Assembly: GCF_023614315.1 (NCBI RefSeq)
Contig: NZ_CP095474.1
Location: 3,030,818 to 3,063,492, forward strand
Direction: 5' to 3'
Length of the DNA: 32,675 nt
Origin: Streptomyces sudanensis
GTDB taxonomy: Bacteria > Actinomycetota > Actinomycetes > Streptomycetales > Streptomycetaceae
Shown: one piece after another, positions 8,849 to 16,703 of the stretch
Layout: the number at the start of each line of letters is the position of its first letter
Numbering within the stretch: position 1 is the first letter of the stretch
Program-made: the position numbers and the translations under genes
Notes under the pieces: generated by a model
What the model saw: only the letters and a program-made list of their open reading frames with translations
Told to the model about the DNA's origin: nothing
Databases searched by the model: none

Positions 8849-10186
8849 TCAACGGGTGGCTCCGGGCATCAGCCAGCGACCGGAGCGCATCCGCAGCCAC
8901 AGCGTCGCCAGCCGGGTGGTCATCATCAAGGACATCGCCCACCACAGGGCTGTCAGACCGCCTCCGAGGGCCGGAACGAGCAGGGCGGCCGGAGTGAACA
9001 CGGCCAGGGTGACCACCATCGCGCCCGCCAGATACGGACCGTCCCCGGCGCCCATCAGCACTCCGTCCAGGACGAAGACGACCCCGGCGACCGGCTGGAA
9101 GAGCGCCACGACCAGTAGCGCGGACAACAGTGTGTCCCGTACCGCGTCGTCCCCGGTGAAGGCCGGAATGAGCAGCGGTCGGGCGGCCACGAGGAGGAGG
9201 CTCAGGACCGCTCCCGAGACGACACCCCACTGCACCATGCGGCGGCAGACCGCACGGGCGCCCTCGGTGTCCCCGGTGCCCAGGTAGCGGCCGATGATGG
9301 CTTGGCCGGCGATGGCGATGGCATCGAGGGCGAAAGCCATCAGGGTCCACAGCGACAGGATGATCTGGTGCGCGGCCACCGGGACGTCTCCGAGCCGGGC
9401 GGCGATTGCTGTTGCGATCATCAGCACGGCGCGCAGGGAGAGCGTACGGATGAGGAGGGGGACTCCGGCTCGGGCGCTGGCCCGGATGCCGGCTGCGTCG
9501 GGCCGGAGCGAAGCGCCGTGGCGACGGGCCCCTCGGACGACGACGGCGAGGTACGCGACGGCCATACCGCACTGAGCGATCACCGTGCCCCAGGCAGAGC
9601 CGGCGATTCCGAACCCGGCGCCGTAGACCAGGATCATGTTCAGGGCGGCGTTGGCGCCGAAGCCGACGATCGCGACGTAGAGGGGGGTCCTGGTGTCCTG
9701 GAGGCCGCGCAGGACACCGGTGGCGGCGAGCACGACCAGCATCGCGGGGATGCCGAGGCTGGAGATCCTGAGGTACGTCGCGGCGTACGGAGCGGCGGTG
9801 CCGGATGCCCCGAACGCCTCGACGACCCAAGACGCGGTCGGCAGGGTGACCGCGACGACCGCCAGGCCGAGCAGCAGGGCGAGCCAGATGCCGTCCATCC
9901 CCTGACGGATCGCCGCCGGGAGGTCGCCCGCGCCGACCCGCCGGGCCACGGCCGCCGTCGTGGCGTAGGCGAGGAAGACGAAGACGCTGACGGCCGTCGA
10001 CAGCAGGGCCGCCGCGATCCCCAGGCCGGCCAGTTGGGAGGTGCCGAGGTGACCGATGACGGCGCTGTCGACGAGGATGAACAGGGGCTCGGCGACGAGC
10101 GCCCCGAAAGCCGGTACGGCCAGCGCGAGGATCTCTCGGTCATAGGAACGGCGGAGGTTTTCGGGAGCCGGGGCAGCCTGGGTCAT
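8849..10186 (-). CDS. MATE-family multidrug/Na+ antiporter
   Basis: The product is about 445 aa with twelve hydrophobic segments in two similar halves, as expected for MATE exporters. Typical motifs are the first-helix region FGALVAEPLFILVDSAVIGHLGT and the second-half region LDAIAIAGQAIIGRYLGTGD. It resembles the DinF-like group. Such proteins export cationic drugs or metabolites using H+ or Na+ gradients. ATG 10186 was chosen; a GTG 7 codons upstream (10207) is possible, and neither has a clear ribosome-binding site. Its end converges on the rpsF operon, and it diverges from dnaB across the DnaA-box region. A MATE gene beside dnaB is common in Streptomyces, so this is not a transferred drug-resistance gene. 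Confidence 0.9.
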   Translation of the reverse strand: MTQAAPAPENLRRSYDREILALAVPAFGALVAEPLFILVDSAVIGHLGTSQLAGLGIAAALLSTAVSVFVFLAYATTAAVARRVGAGDLPAAIRQGMDGIWLALLLGLAVVAVTLPTASWVVEAFGASGTAAPYAATYLRISSLGIPAMLVVLAATGVLRGLQDTRTPLYVAIVGFGANAALNMILVYGAGFGIAGSAWGTVIAQCGMAVAYLAVVVRGARRHGASLRPDAAGIRASARAGVPLLIRTLSLRAVLMIATAIAARLGDVPVAAHQIILSLWTLMAFALDAIAIAGQAIIGRYLGTGDTEGARAVCRRMVQWGVVSGAVLSLLLVAARPLLIPAFTGDDAVRDTLLSALLVVALFQPVAGVVFVLDGVLMGAGDGPYLAGAMVVTLAVFTPAALLVPALGGGLTALWWAMSLMMTTRLATLWLRMRSGRWLMPGATR

Positions 10187-10610
10187 GCGTTCAATGTAAT
10201 CATCCACAGGTAATGGTCACAAACCCTATGCATGTCTTACATGGCTGTCGCTTGGGGATGGCTGGCCGCGTTGTTTGCGCCGATCTCGTGCTCCTGGGGA
10301 AAGTTTTTCTCCCCCACAGCCGGTGGATGGAAAAAGCGCAGGTCAACTGAGGTCTGTGGGCGGCGCTATGAGTTTGTCCACACGTCTGTCCCCCGGTCCG
10401 TGCACAGGATCCGGTGGGTTCTCCACAGCATCGGGGCGTTCACCCACAGGCCCTGTGGATAACCGGATTGGCTGCCGGTGCCCGCGGGCCTACCGTGGTC
10501 CGGCGCCCGACGTGCCGCGAGGTGGAGTTGGTGCCTCTTGTTTGTCAGAGCCGTGGCGTAGAAAGAGTGACACGCCAAGGTCCGCGGTGCGGACGGGAGG
10601 AGGTGGGCCG
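10187..10610. promoter_or_regulatory. DnaA-box cluster and dnaB promoter region
   Basis: This 424-bp gap holds four 9-mers that fit the Streptomyces DnaA-box consensus (YYVTCCACA): TCATCCACA at 10200, TTGTCCACA at 10374 (the optimum), TTCTCCACA at 10419, and TTATCCACA on the minus strand at 10454-10462. Two one-mismatch boxes are at 10310 (TCCCCCACA) and 10440 (TCACCCACA). Three of the four lie within 90 bp. It is not oriC, which has many more boxes between dnaA and dnaN. DnaA-box clusters outside oriC that affect replication timing have been described in S. coelicolor, and this may be an equivalent. I see no convincing -35/-10 pair; the promoter is probably within 10470-10590. Confidence 0.6.
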
Positions 10611-12119
10611 GTGACCATTCCGGAGCCCCTGGACGACCCCTGGACCGAGAGCGCCCCGGGCGACCGCCTGCCCGTCTCGCGCCAGCGCGGGGTCGAGGCA
10701 CCCTTCGGCGGGCGGGGCGGGAGCCGTGGCCGGGGCCGCGAGGAGCAGCACGAGCGGGGGGCCGAGAGCGTCCCCTGGGACAGCGGTGCCGGCGGCTTTG
10801 AACGCGTTCCGCCGCAGGACCTCGACGCCGAGCAGTCCGTGCTCGGCGGCATGCTCCTCTCCAAGGACGCCATCGCGGACGTCGTGGAGGTCCTCAAGGG
10901 CCACGACTTCTACCGCCCGGCCCACGAGACGATCTACCAGGCGATCCTCGACCTCTACGCCAAGGGTGAGCCGGCCGACCCCATCACCGTGGGCGCCGAA
11001 CTCACCAAGCGCGGTGAGATCAACCGGGTGGGCGGCGCGTCGTACCTGCACACCCTGGTGCAGTCCGTACCGACCGCGGCCAACGCCTCGTACTACGCGG
11101 AGATCGTCCACGAACGCGCGGTGCTGCGCCGTCTCGTGGAAGCCGGCACCAAGATCACACAAATGGGATACGCGGCGGACGGCGACGTCGACGAGATCGT
11201 CAACCAGGCACAGGCCGAGATCTACGCCGTCACGGAGCAGCGCACCAGCGAGGACTACCTGCCGCTCAGCGACATCATGGAGGGGGCCCTCGACGAGATC
11301 GAAGCGATCGGCTCCCGCAGCGGCGAGATGACCGGCGTACCGACCGGCTTCACCGACTTCGACTCCCTCACCAACGGCCTTCACCCCGGCCAGATGATCG
11401 TCATCGCCGCGCGTCCCGCCATGGGCAAGTCGACACTGGCGCTGGACTTCGCCCGCGCCTGCTCGATCAAGCACAACCTGCCGAGCGTCATCTTCTCCCT
11501 GGAGATGGGCCGCAACGAGATCGCGATGCGCCTGCTGTCCGCCGAGGCCCGGGTGGCTCTGCACCACATGCGGTCCGGGACGATGACCGACGAGGACTGG
11601 ACCAGGCTGGCCCGACGCATGCCCGACGTCTCCCAGGCCCCGCTCTACATCGACGACTCCCCCAACCTGTCGATGATGGAGATCCGAGCCAAGTGCCGTC
11701 GCCTGAAGCAGCGGAACAACCTCAAGCTGGTGGTCATCGACTACCTGCAGCTGATGCAGTCCGGTGGCTCCCGGCGTGCCGAGAGCCGCCAGCAGGAGGT
11801 CTCGGACATGTCCCGTAACCTCAAGCTCCTCGCGAAGGAACTGGAGGTCCCGGTCATCGCCCTGTCCCAGCTGAACCGAGGTCCCGAGCAGCGCACGGAC
11901 AAGAAGCCCATGGTGTCCGACCTGCGGGAGTCCGGCTCGATCGAGCAGGACGCCGACATGGTGATCCTGCTGCACCGCGAGGACGCCTACGAGAAGGAGT
12001 CCCCCCGCGCCGGCGAGGCGGACCTCATCGTGGCCAAGCACCGCAACGGCCCCACGGCCACCATCACGGTGGCCTTCCAGGGCCACTACTCCCGCTTCGT
12101 CGACATGGCCCAGACCTGA
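10611..12119 (+). CDS. dnaB: Replicative DNA helicase DnaB
   Basis: The 502-aa protein begins with a low-complexity leader (about residues 1-65, Arg/Gly-rich). The DnaB N-terminal domain follows (PPQDLDAEQSVLGGMLLS...), then the RecA-like motor with Walker A ARPAMGKST near residue 266 and Walker B-type LVVIDYLQLM. The SQLNRGPEQR...LRESGSIEQDADMV segment follows, and VAKHRNGPT lies near the end. It unwinds DNA at the replication fork as a hexamer. There is no intein, although mycobacterial DnaB proteins often carry one. GTG 10611 is preceded by GGGAGGAGG at a suitable distance; earlier starts in the frame have no ribosome-binding site. The upstream DnaA boxes suggest control tied to initiation. 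Confidence 0.97.
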   Translation: MTIPEPLDDPWTESAPGDRLPVSRQRGVEAPFGGRGGSRGRGREEQHERGAESVPWDSGAGGFERVPPQDLDAEQSVLGGMLLSKDAIADVVEVLKGHDFYRPAHETIYQAILDLYAKGEPADPITVGAELTKRGEINRVGGASYLHTLVQSVPTAANASYYAEIVHERAVLRRLVEAGTKITQMGYAADGDVDEIVNQAQAEIYAVTEQRTSEDYLPLSDIMEGALDEIEAIGSRSGEMTGVPTGFTDFDSLTNGLHPGQMIVIAARPAMGKSTLALDFARACSIKHNLPSVIFSLEMGRNEIAMRLLSAEARVALHHMRSGTMTDEDWTRLARRMPDVSQAPLYIDDSPNLSMMEIRAKCRRLKQRNNLKLVVIDYLQLMQSGGSRRAESRQQEVSDMSRNLKLLAKELEVPVIALSQLNRGPEQRTDKKPMVSDLRESGSIEQDADMVILLHREDAYEKESPRAGEADLIVAKHRNGPTATITVAFQGHYSRFVDMAQT

Positions 12120-12127
12120 TCCGGCGC

Positions 12128-12833
12128 TTGGAGGACCTCGGCTCTCGTGTCGGGATCTCAGAACCGGTGCCGGACGAAGGCCGGATGCGGCACCGATCTG
12201 AATCATGGACGAGTGGCCGTGAGGCGGACTTCGAGACGGTCCCGGTGCCCGAGTACGACTGCGACCACCTGAGTGACCTGCTGAGCTCCGAGAGCCTGCA
12301 GACGGCTGCCGAGGCAGGTCCGGCCCATGTCAGTTCCGTGCCGGTGACCGGTGAGGTTCCGGTCGCATCCGACCGGGCACGTCTTCGGCACGTCATCAAC
12401 CCGTTTCGGGAACGTGGCTGGCCTGGTGCGGGTTGGGACCTGCTGTGCTCGACGGGGCCGAGTTCGATCGCCCCGCTGGTGCCCGCTCCTTCGTCGATCG
12501 CCCTCCCGCAACTCCTCATCGAGGGGCTTCGTCGATGCGGCATTCGTGGAGGGCAGCCATCGGTTCCATGGAGTCTTCGTCGATCTCCACTGCCTGCGCG
12601 AGGTTGTCCAACCGGGCGGGTCGATCGTTGTTGACGACGCTTGGACTCCGTCGGTGCCGACCGCCATGTGCCATTTCGAGCGGAACCCGGATGGTCCCGA
12701 CGCCTTCACCGGCGGGGCCGTGGCGACGGTCGCCGTCGACATCGGGAACGAACCAGCGACGCGCTGCAAGGCCATGTGCTTGCCCGGCTCCCCGTTCGAA
12801 CCGCCCTCCAGGGAACTCCACGCGTTCCGATCG
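12128..12833 (+). pseudogene. Decayed class I SAM-dependent methyltransferase
   Basis: Two frames together give one protein that I recognise as a Streptomyces-type SAM-dependent methyltransferase. The first frame (to about 12523) gives a region resembling YDxLxDLLxxExxxTVVEVGLAYG, here eroded to AEAGPAHV, and then GWDLL...APSSIALPQLLIEG. The next frame gives GFVDAAFVEGSHRFHGVFVDL, VVQPGGSIVVDDAWTPSV and the terminal block LPGSPFEPPSREL. One extra G in the run at 12523-12526 explains the switch and restores IEGFVDAAFV exactly. The SAM-binding glycine motif is lost, no good start codon or ribosome-binding site is seen, and the family's usual stop is absent. So decay is more likely than a single sequencing error. 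The match is from memory of the family, not a search. Confidence 0.65.
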
Positions 12834-12969
12834 GCCCCTCCACGGCGTCTCGTCGTCCAGCGACGGCACTTTTCTCGACCGGTGCTGACCTGTGCGCCTC
12901 TCGGCCGGCACGGTCATCGACGCCTGCCGGGGGTCCACGGAGCCCGGACCGTGCTGTACACCTGGGCTC

Positions 12970-14340
12970 ATGACTCCATCCTCCATGACCCTCCTGCCCA
13001 CTACGGAGCGCGCGTTGCTCCACCGGATCGCCGTCGGTCAGTCCGAAGGCCGAGCACCTTCGCTCGTCGGGGCGATCGCCCGTGGCGGCCGGTCGGTATG
13101 GGCAGGTGCACGGGGTGATGTCACCTCCGCCACCGACACCCAGTACAGAATCGGTTCGATCACCAAGACCTTCACCGCCGTTCTGGTGATGCGACTGAGG
13201 GACGAGGGTCTGCTCGGTCTGGACGACCCCTTGGAGAAGTACCTGCCGGGCACAGGAGTGGGAGGCGCGACCATCGCCCAACTCCTCAGTCACACGGCAG
13301 GGTTGGCGGCAGAGCCGCCGGCACCTTGGTGGGAGCGGACGCCGGGCGAGTTGCGCCCCGATCTCACCGACGTCCTAGGGGAGAGGCCGCTCGTCCACCC
13401 GTCAGGACGCCGCCACCACTACTCCAACACCGGGTACACCTTGCTGGGTTCACTGGTGTCCGCGATGCGTGGTGTCCCGTGGGAGGAGGCGCTGCGTACC
13501 GAAATCCTGGAGCCGCTGGGCATGGAGCGGACGACCTCGCAACCGGTGGCACCCCATGCCCAGGGGTGGGCGGTTCACCCGTGGGCGGATGCCCTCCTGC
13601 CGGAGCCTTCCGAGGACCTGGGCCTGATGGCCCCGGCCGGTCAGTTGTGGTCGACCGCTGCCGACCTCTGCCGGTTCGCCTCGTTCCTTGCGGCAGGAGA
13701 CGACCGAGTGCTGTCCGCGGAGTCCGTGAGGGAGATGCGTACCCCTGCCGCGCCACCCGTCGCGGGGGACTGGGACGGAGGCTATGGACTCGGAGTGCAA
13801 CTGATGCGGCGGGACGGCCGGACCCTCATCGGTCACTCCGGTTCGCTGCCGGGTTTCGTCGCCGGTCTCTGGGTGAGTGTGGACGACGATGTCGCCGCGG
13901 TCGTCCTGGCCAATGCCACCTCCGGACCTCAGCCCGGTGTGATCGCCGCAGACCTCGTACGGATCGTCGCCGAGAGGGAGCCGCGGTTGCCGGACCCGTG
14001 GCGGCCTCTGCCGGAAGTCGATGCTTCGTGCCTCTCCCTGACTGGTTCCTGGTATTGGGGCACGTATGCCTATGGGCTGAGAGCGCTCGCGGACGGCGAT
14101 GTGGAACTGCAGCCGCTGCGCGGTGCCGGTCGCGGTTCCCGGTTCCGGTCGCTGCCCAACGGCACCTGGCTTGGACTCGACGGTTACTTCGATGGAGAAG
14201 TGCTCCGGGTGATCCGCCGAGGGGACGGCTCGGTAAGCCACCTCGACCTGGGGTCATTCGCGTTCACCCGCGAACCGTACGCGCCGGGGGACGCCGTCCC
14301 GGGCGGTGTGGACGAGGGCGGCTGGCGAGGAGCACCGTGA
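12970..14340 (+). CDS. Serine hydrolase, beta-lactamase/D-Ala peptidase (S12) family
   Basis: The 456-aa protein has the three serine-enzyme motifs: S63-I-T-K66 in RIGSITKTF, Y-S-N in HHYSNTGY, and H-S-G in LIGHSGSLPG. These are the class C beta-lactamase/esterase (peptidase S12) active-site elements. A C-terminal domain of about 110 aa with beta-rich sequence follows. No signal peptide is seen, so a cytoplasmic esterase or peptidase is more likely than a secreted beta-lactamase; the substrate is unknown. ATG 12970 has no strong ribosome-binding site, and ATG 12985 is an alternative. The stop is one base before a parS site. Confidence 0.85.
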   Translation: MTPSSMTLLPTTERALLHRIAVGQSEGRAPSLVGAIARGGRSVWAGARGDVTSATDTQYRIGSITKTFTAVLVMRLRDEGLLGLDDPLEKYLPGTGVGGATIAQLLSHTAGLAAEPPAPWWERTPGELRPDLTDVLGERPLVHPSGRRHHYSNTGYTLLGSLVSAMRGVPWEEALRTEILEPLGMERTTSQPVAPHAQGWAVHPWADALLPEPSEDLGLMAPAGQLWSTAADLCRFASFLAAGDDRVLSAESVREMRTPAAPPVAGDWDGGYGLGVQLMRRDGRTLIGHSGSLPGFVAGLWVSVDDDVAAVVLANATSGPQPGVIAADLVRIVAEREPRLPDPWRPLPEVDASCLSLTGSWYWGTYAYGLRALADGDVELQPLRGAGRGSRFRSLPNGTWLGLDGYFDGEVLRVIRRGDGSVSHLDLGSFAFTREPYAPGDAVPGGVDEGGWRGAP

Positions 14341-14341
14341 T

Positions 14342-14355
14342 GTTTCACGTGAAAC
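14342..14355. other. parS centromere site (perfect)
   Basis: GTTTCACGTGAAAC begins one base after the TGA of the serine hydrolase and ends five bases before the stop of the convergent acetyltransferase gene. The parS site occupies most of the 20-bp gap. Confidence 0.92.
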
Positions 14356-14360
14356 GGCGT

Positions 14361-14813
14361 TCAGAGCGCCAGCTTGAACCCAATGTGTGAGGGGATGAAA
14401 CCCAGGCGACCATAGAAGCGGTGGGCGTCGGTACGGGCTGCGTCCGAGGTGAGCTGGACCAGAGCGCAGTTCTGGCGACGCGACTCTGCGATCGCCCACT
14501 CGAGCAACCTCGTGCCGAGCCCGCTGCCGCGCGCGTCGGCGTGCACCCGTACCGCTTCGATGAGGGACCGGGTGGCGCCGCGCCGGGACAGCCCCGGGAT
14601 GACGGTCAGATGGAGTGTGCCGATGACCTGCCCACTGCGGACGGCGACGACCAGGTGCTGGTTCGGGTCTGCAGCCACCCGTTGGAAAGCGGTGAGGTAC
14701 GGGGCGAGGTCATCGGGTGATTCTCGTCGGGCACCGAGCGGATCGTCGGCGAGCATTGCCACGATGGCGGGAACATCGGCCTCTGTCGCCCGTCTGATCT
14801 CGAAATCATTCAT
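14361..14813 (-). CDS. GNAT-family N-acetyltransferase
   Basis: A 150-aa GNAT protein beginning MNDFEIRRATEADVPAIVAML. The acetyl-CoA pyrophosphate-binding motif A is visible as ARGSGLGTRLLEWA (Q/R-x-x-G-x-G). The terminal AHRFYGRLGFIPSHIGFKL is the usual beta-6/7 block. Acceptor unknown. It is a complete single-domain enzyme of normal length. The start ATG 14813 has no obvious ribosome-binding site. It converges on the serine hydrolase gene across a parS site. Confidence 0.88.
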   Translation of the reverse strand: MNDFEIRRATEADVPAIVAMLADDPLGARRESPDDLAPYLTAFQRVAADPNQHLVVAVRSGQVIGTLHLTVIPGLSRRGATRSLIEAVRVHADARGSGLGTRLLEWAIAESRRQNCALVQLTSDAARTDAHRFYGRLGFIPSHIGFKLAL

Positions 14814-14922
14814 GAACGAAGGCTACTTCGACACCAAGGCCGGTCAGCCCGCCACTCCTTGGTATCGGGGTCGGAGACATATCGAAAGCTGTGGCTGGCC
14901 GACGAACGTGGTTCGCTGCGGG

Positions 14923-14936
14923 GTTTCACGTGAAAC
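14923..14936. other. parS centromere site (perfect)
   Basis: GTTTCACGTGAAAC, perfect, in the 257-bp gap between the acetyltransferase and Nudix genes. It is 581 bp from the parS site at 14342, the closest pair in the window. The rest of the gap holds no gene I can support. Confidence 0.92.
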
Positions 14937-15070
14937 GCCTTGCCGCGTTTCGCGTCCCGCCGGCACGAGCCGCGCCTCCTCCTCGCGGTGCAGGCGTTCC
15001 GGGAGGAAGAAGCAGTGGACCTTGCGCACGGGGACGCCCGCAGTGCCTCCTTGCCCAAGGGATGGCCCGG

Positions 15071-15550
15071 TCAGCCGAGGTCGGGAGCGTGCATGGCACG
15101 AACCCCTTCGATGTTGCCGTCCAGGTAATGGCGCAACGACAAAGGAACAAGGTGTACCGCGGCGATGCCGACCCGGCTGAACGGCACCCGCACGATCTCG
15201 TACTCGCCGATAGGTTCCTCCACCTCGGGACCGTGTCGTCGCCTCGGATCCATCGATTCCAGACGGCAGACGAAGAAATGCTGCACCTTTACCCCGGAGA
15301 CGCCGCCGTCCTCGATGTGCTCGACGGTGTCGACGAAGCAGGGCACCACGTCCGTGATCTTCGCGCCGAGTTCCTCGTGGACCTCCCGGTGCAGGGCGTC
15401 GACGACGGTTGCGTCGTCCGGTTCGACGCCACCGCCGGGCGTGAGCCAGTAGGGATCCATCCCCGGTTTGGTGCGCTTGATGAGGATCAGGTCGTCGCCG
15501 TCGAGGAGGATGGCCCGTGCGGTGCGCTTGACCACTGGACGTTCGGTCAT
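15071..15550 (-). CDS. Nudix hydrolase
   Basis: The 159-aa protein has a Nudix box, GGGVEPDDATVVDALHREV then HEELG. The REVHEELG catalytic core is intact. The upstream Gly-to-REV spacing has one extra residue, and the conserved Glu position is Asp, so the box is slightly non-canonical. Nudix enzymes hydrolyse nucleoside diphosphates linked to another group; the substrate is not predictable from this. The start ATG 15550 is the first in frame after upstream non-coding sequence. It shares its orientation with the neighbouring LysR and acetyltransferase genes. Confidence 0.87.
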   Translation of the reverse strand: MTERPVVKRTARAILLDGDDLILIKRTKPGMDPYWLTPGGGVEPDDATVVDALHREVHEELGAKITDVVPCFVDTVEHIEDGGVSGVKVQHFFVCRLESMDPRRRHGPEVEEPIGEYEIVRVPFSRVGIAAVHLVPLSLRHYLDGNIEGVRAMHAPDLG

Positions 15551-15608
15551 GGCATGAAAATGGCCCGTGGTGTTCCGCTTGAAACTCCCGCAGCACGGCC
15601 GTCGATGG

Positions 15609-16499
15609 TCACCATTCGGTCGCTGCTCGCAGCAGCGTCTCCTGGGCCTTGGCGATGTGGGGCAGGACCAGTGTCCCGGCACGGGCGACGAGGAAGTACG
15701 TCCTGAGGGGTGGGACCGGCGGGTCCAGCAGCGCGACGAGGCGACCGTTCCCCAGAGCCTCCTCGCATAGGTAACGCGGGAGAACTGTGAGGCCCGCGCC
15801 CGAGGCGGCGCTCTCCAGGGCGGCCCGAAGGTCGGGCACGATGACCGTTGCGGAAGCGGCAGGGCGCGATTCGAAGACGGCGGACCAGTATCGGGCCACG
15901 AACGGCAGCGACTCGTGCACCTCGATCACCGGCCACCGGTCCAGTACTGCGGGTCCTTCCCGCAGCGCGTCCGGCGCCAGCCGAGCGGCCCAGCACGGCG
16001 CGGCCACCAACACGTGCTCCTCGTCGCACAGAGGTGTCGCCGTCAGTCCGCCTCCCGGCCGTGTCGTGGAGACGACCAGGTCGTGGCGGCCGGCGGCCAG
16101 TCCGTCGAGGTTCTCCTCGGAGACGGTGGACAGGGAGGTCCGCAGGGTGAGGCCCTCGGTTGTGAGGGGTGTCAGGGCGGGTAATGCTCGAAGCGAGACG
16201 ATCTCGGGCGGTCCGGCGAGGTGAAGGGTCCGGGTTCCGACCCGTCCGTACGGTCCGGTCTCGGCGATCTCCACAAGCGCGTCCAGGTGGGGGGCGGCCC
16301 GGTGGGCGAGCTCCTCACCGACCGTCGTGGGAGTGACACCACGGGCCTGCCGTAGGAACAGCGGTCGGCCGAGCTGTTTCTCCAGACTGCGAATCTGGCT
16401 GGTCACAGCGGGTTGGGAGAGGCCGAGAAGGGCAGCGGCGCGAGTGAAGGACCCGGCTCGGCACACCGTGACAAAAGTCCGCAGCAGACTCAGATCCAT
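15609..16499 (-). CDS. LysR-family transcriptional regulator
   Basis: A 296-aa LysR protein. The winged helix-turn-helix spans about residues 1-60 (MDLSLLRTFVTVCRAGSFTRAAALLGLSQPAVTSQIRSLE). The two-lobed ligand-binding domain follows, from about residue 90. ATG 16499 begins the canonical MDLSLLR start and has GGGGGAGGG just upstream; ATG 16523 is possible. Regulators of this kind usually control themselves and a neighbouring gene. The next gene upstream is a Cys/Met-metabolism PLP enzyme in the same orientation, so sulphur amino acids are a possible but unproven signal. Confidence 0.9.
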   Translation of the reverse strand: MDLSLLRTFVTVCRAGSFTRAAALLGLSQPAVTSQIRSLEKQLGRPLFLRQARGVTPTTVGEELAHRAAPHLDALVEIAETGPYGRVGTRTLHLAGPPEIVSLRALPALTPLTTEGLTLRTSLSTVSEENLDGLAAGRHDLVVSTTRPGGGLTATPLCDEEHVLVAAPCWAARLAPDALREGPAVLDRWPVIEVHESLPFVARYWSAVFESRPAASATVIVPDLRAALESAASGAGLTVLPRYLCEEALGNGRLVALLDPPVPPLRTYFLVARAGTLVLPHIAKAQETLLRAATEW

Positions 16500-16541
16500 G
16501 CCCTCCCCCTTTCCGGCCGGCATCTCTCCAAGAGCCGTACA

Positions 16542-16571
16542 ACTATAAATATGCCGATAGGCCCCTGTCGT
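16542..16571 (-). promoter_or_regulatory. Candidate promoter of the LysR gene
   Basis: On the minus strand, TATAGT (16547-16542) lies 18 bases downstream of ACGACA (16571-16566). The -10 is close to consensus and the -35 matches TTGACA at four of six positions. The predicted start point is near 16535, giving a short leader before ATG 16499. Confidence 0.4.
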
Positions 16572-16587
16572 TCATGTGATTGGACAC

Positions 16588-16600
16588 TGACGTACAGTCA
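16588..16600. promoter_or_regulatory. Candidate LysR box
   Basis: TGACGTACAGTCA is a dyad (TGAC-5-GTCA) with the T-N11-A form of LysR-type operators. It lies about 55 to 65 bp upstream of the predicted transcription start of the LysR gene, the usual position for autoregulation. Confidence 0.35.
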
Positions 16601-16703
16601 AATAGCCTGGTCCCACGGCCGGGTCGCAGGCGGGATGGTCCGAGCCACGAGGGGGGAGGCTCGGACCGCCCGCTCCGCTCGGTCGTTCCGGCGCTGCCTC
16701 CCG

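Noticed and set aside
10187-10610. oriC
   Set aside because: Only four consensus DnaA boxes and no dnaA or dnaN gene nearby; Streptomyces oriC has about twenty boxes between those genes.
10611-12119. Intein or homing element in dnaB
   Set aside because: The helicase is continuous through all motifs with normal length.
14814-15070. Possible small minus-strand ORF between acetyltransferase and Nudix genes (FFLPERLHREE region)
   Set aside because: Begins only at an unsupported GTG, no family recognised, and contains a parS site.
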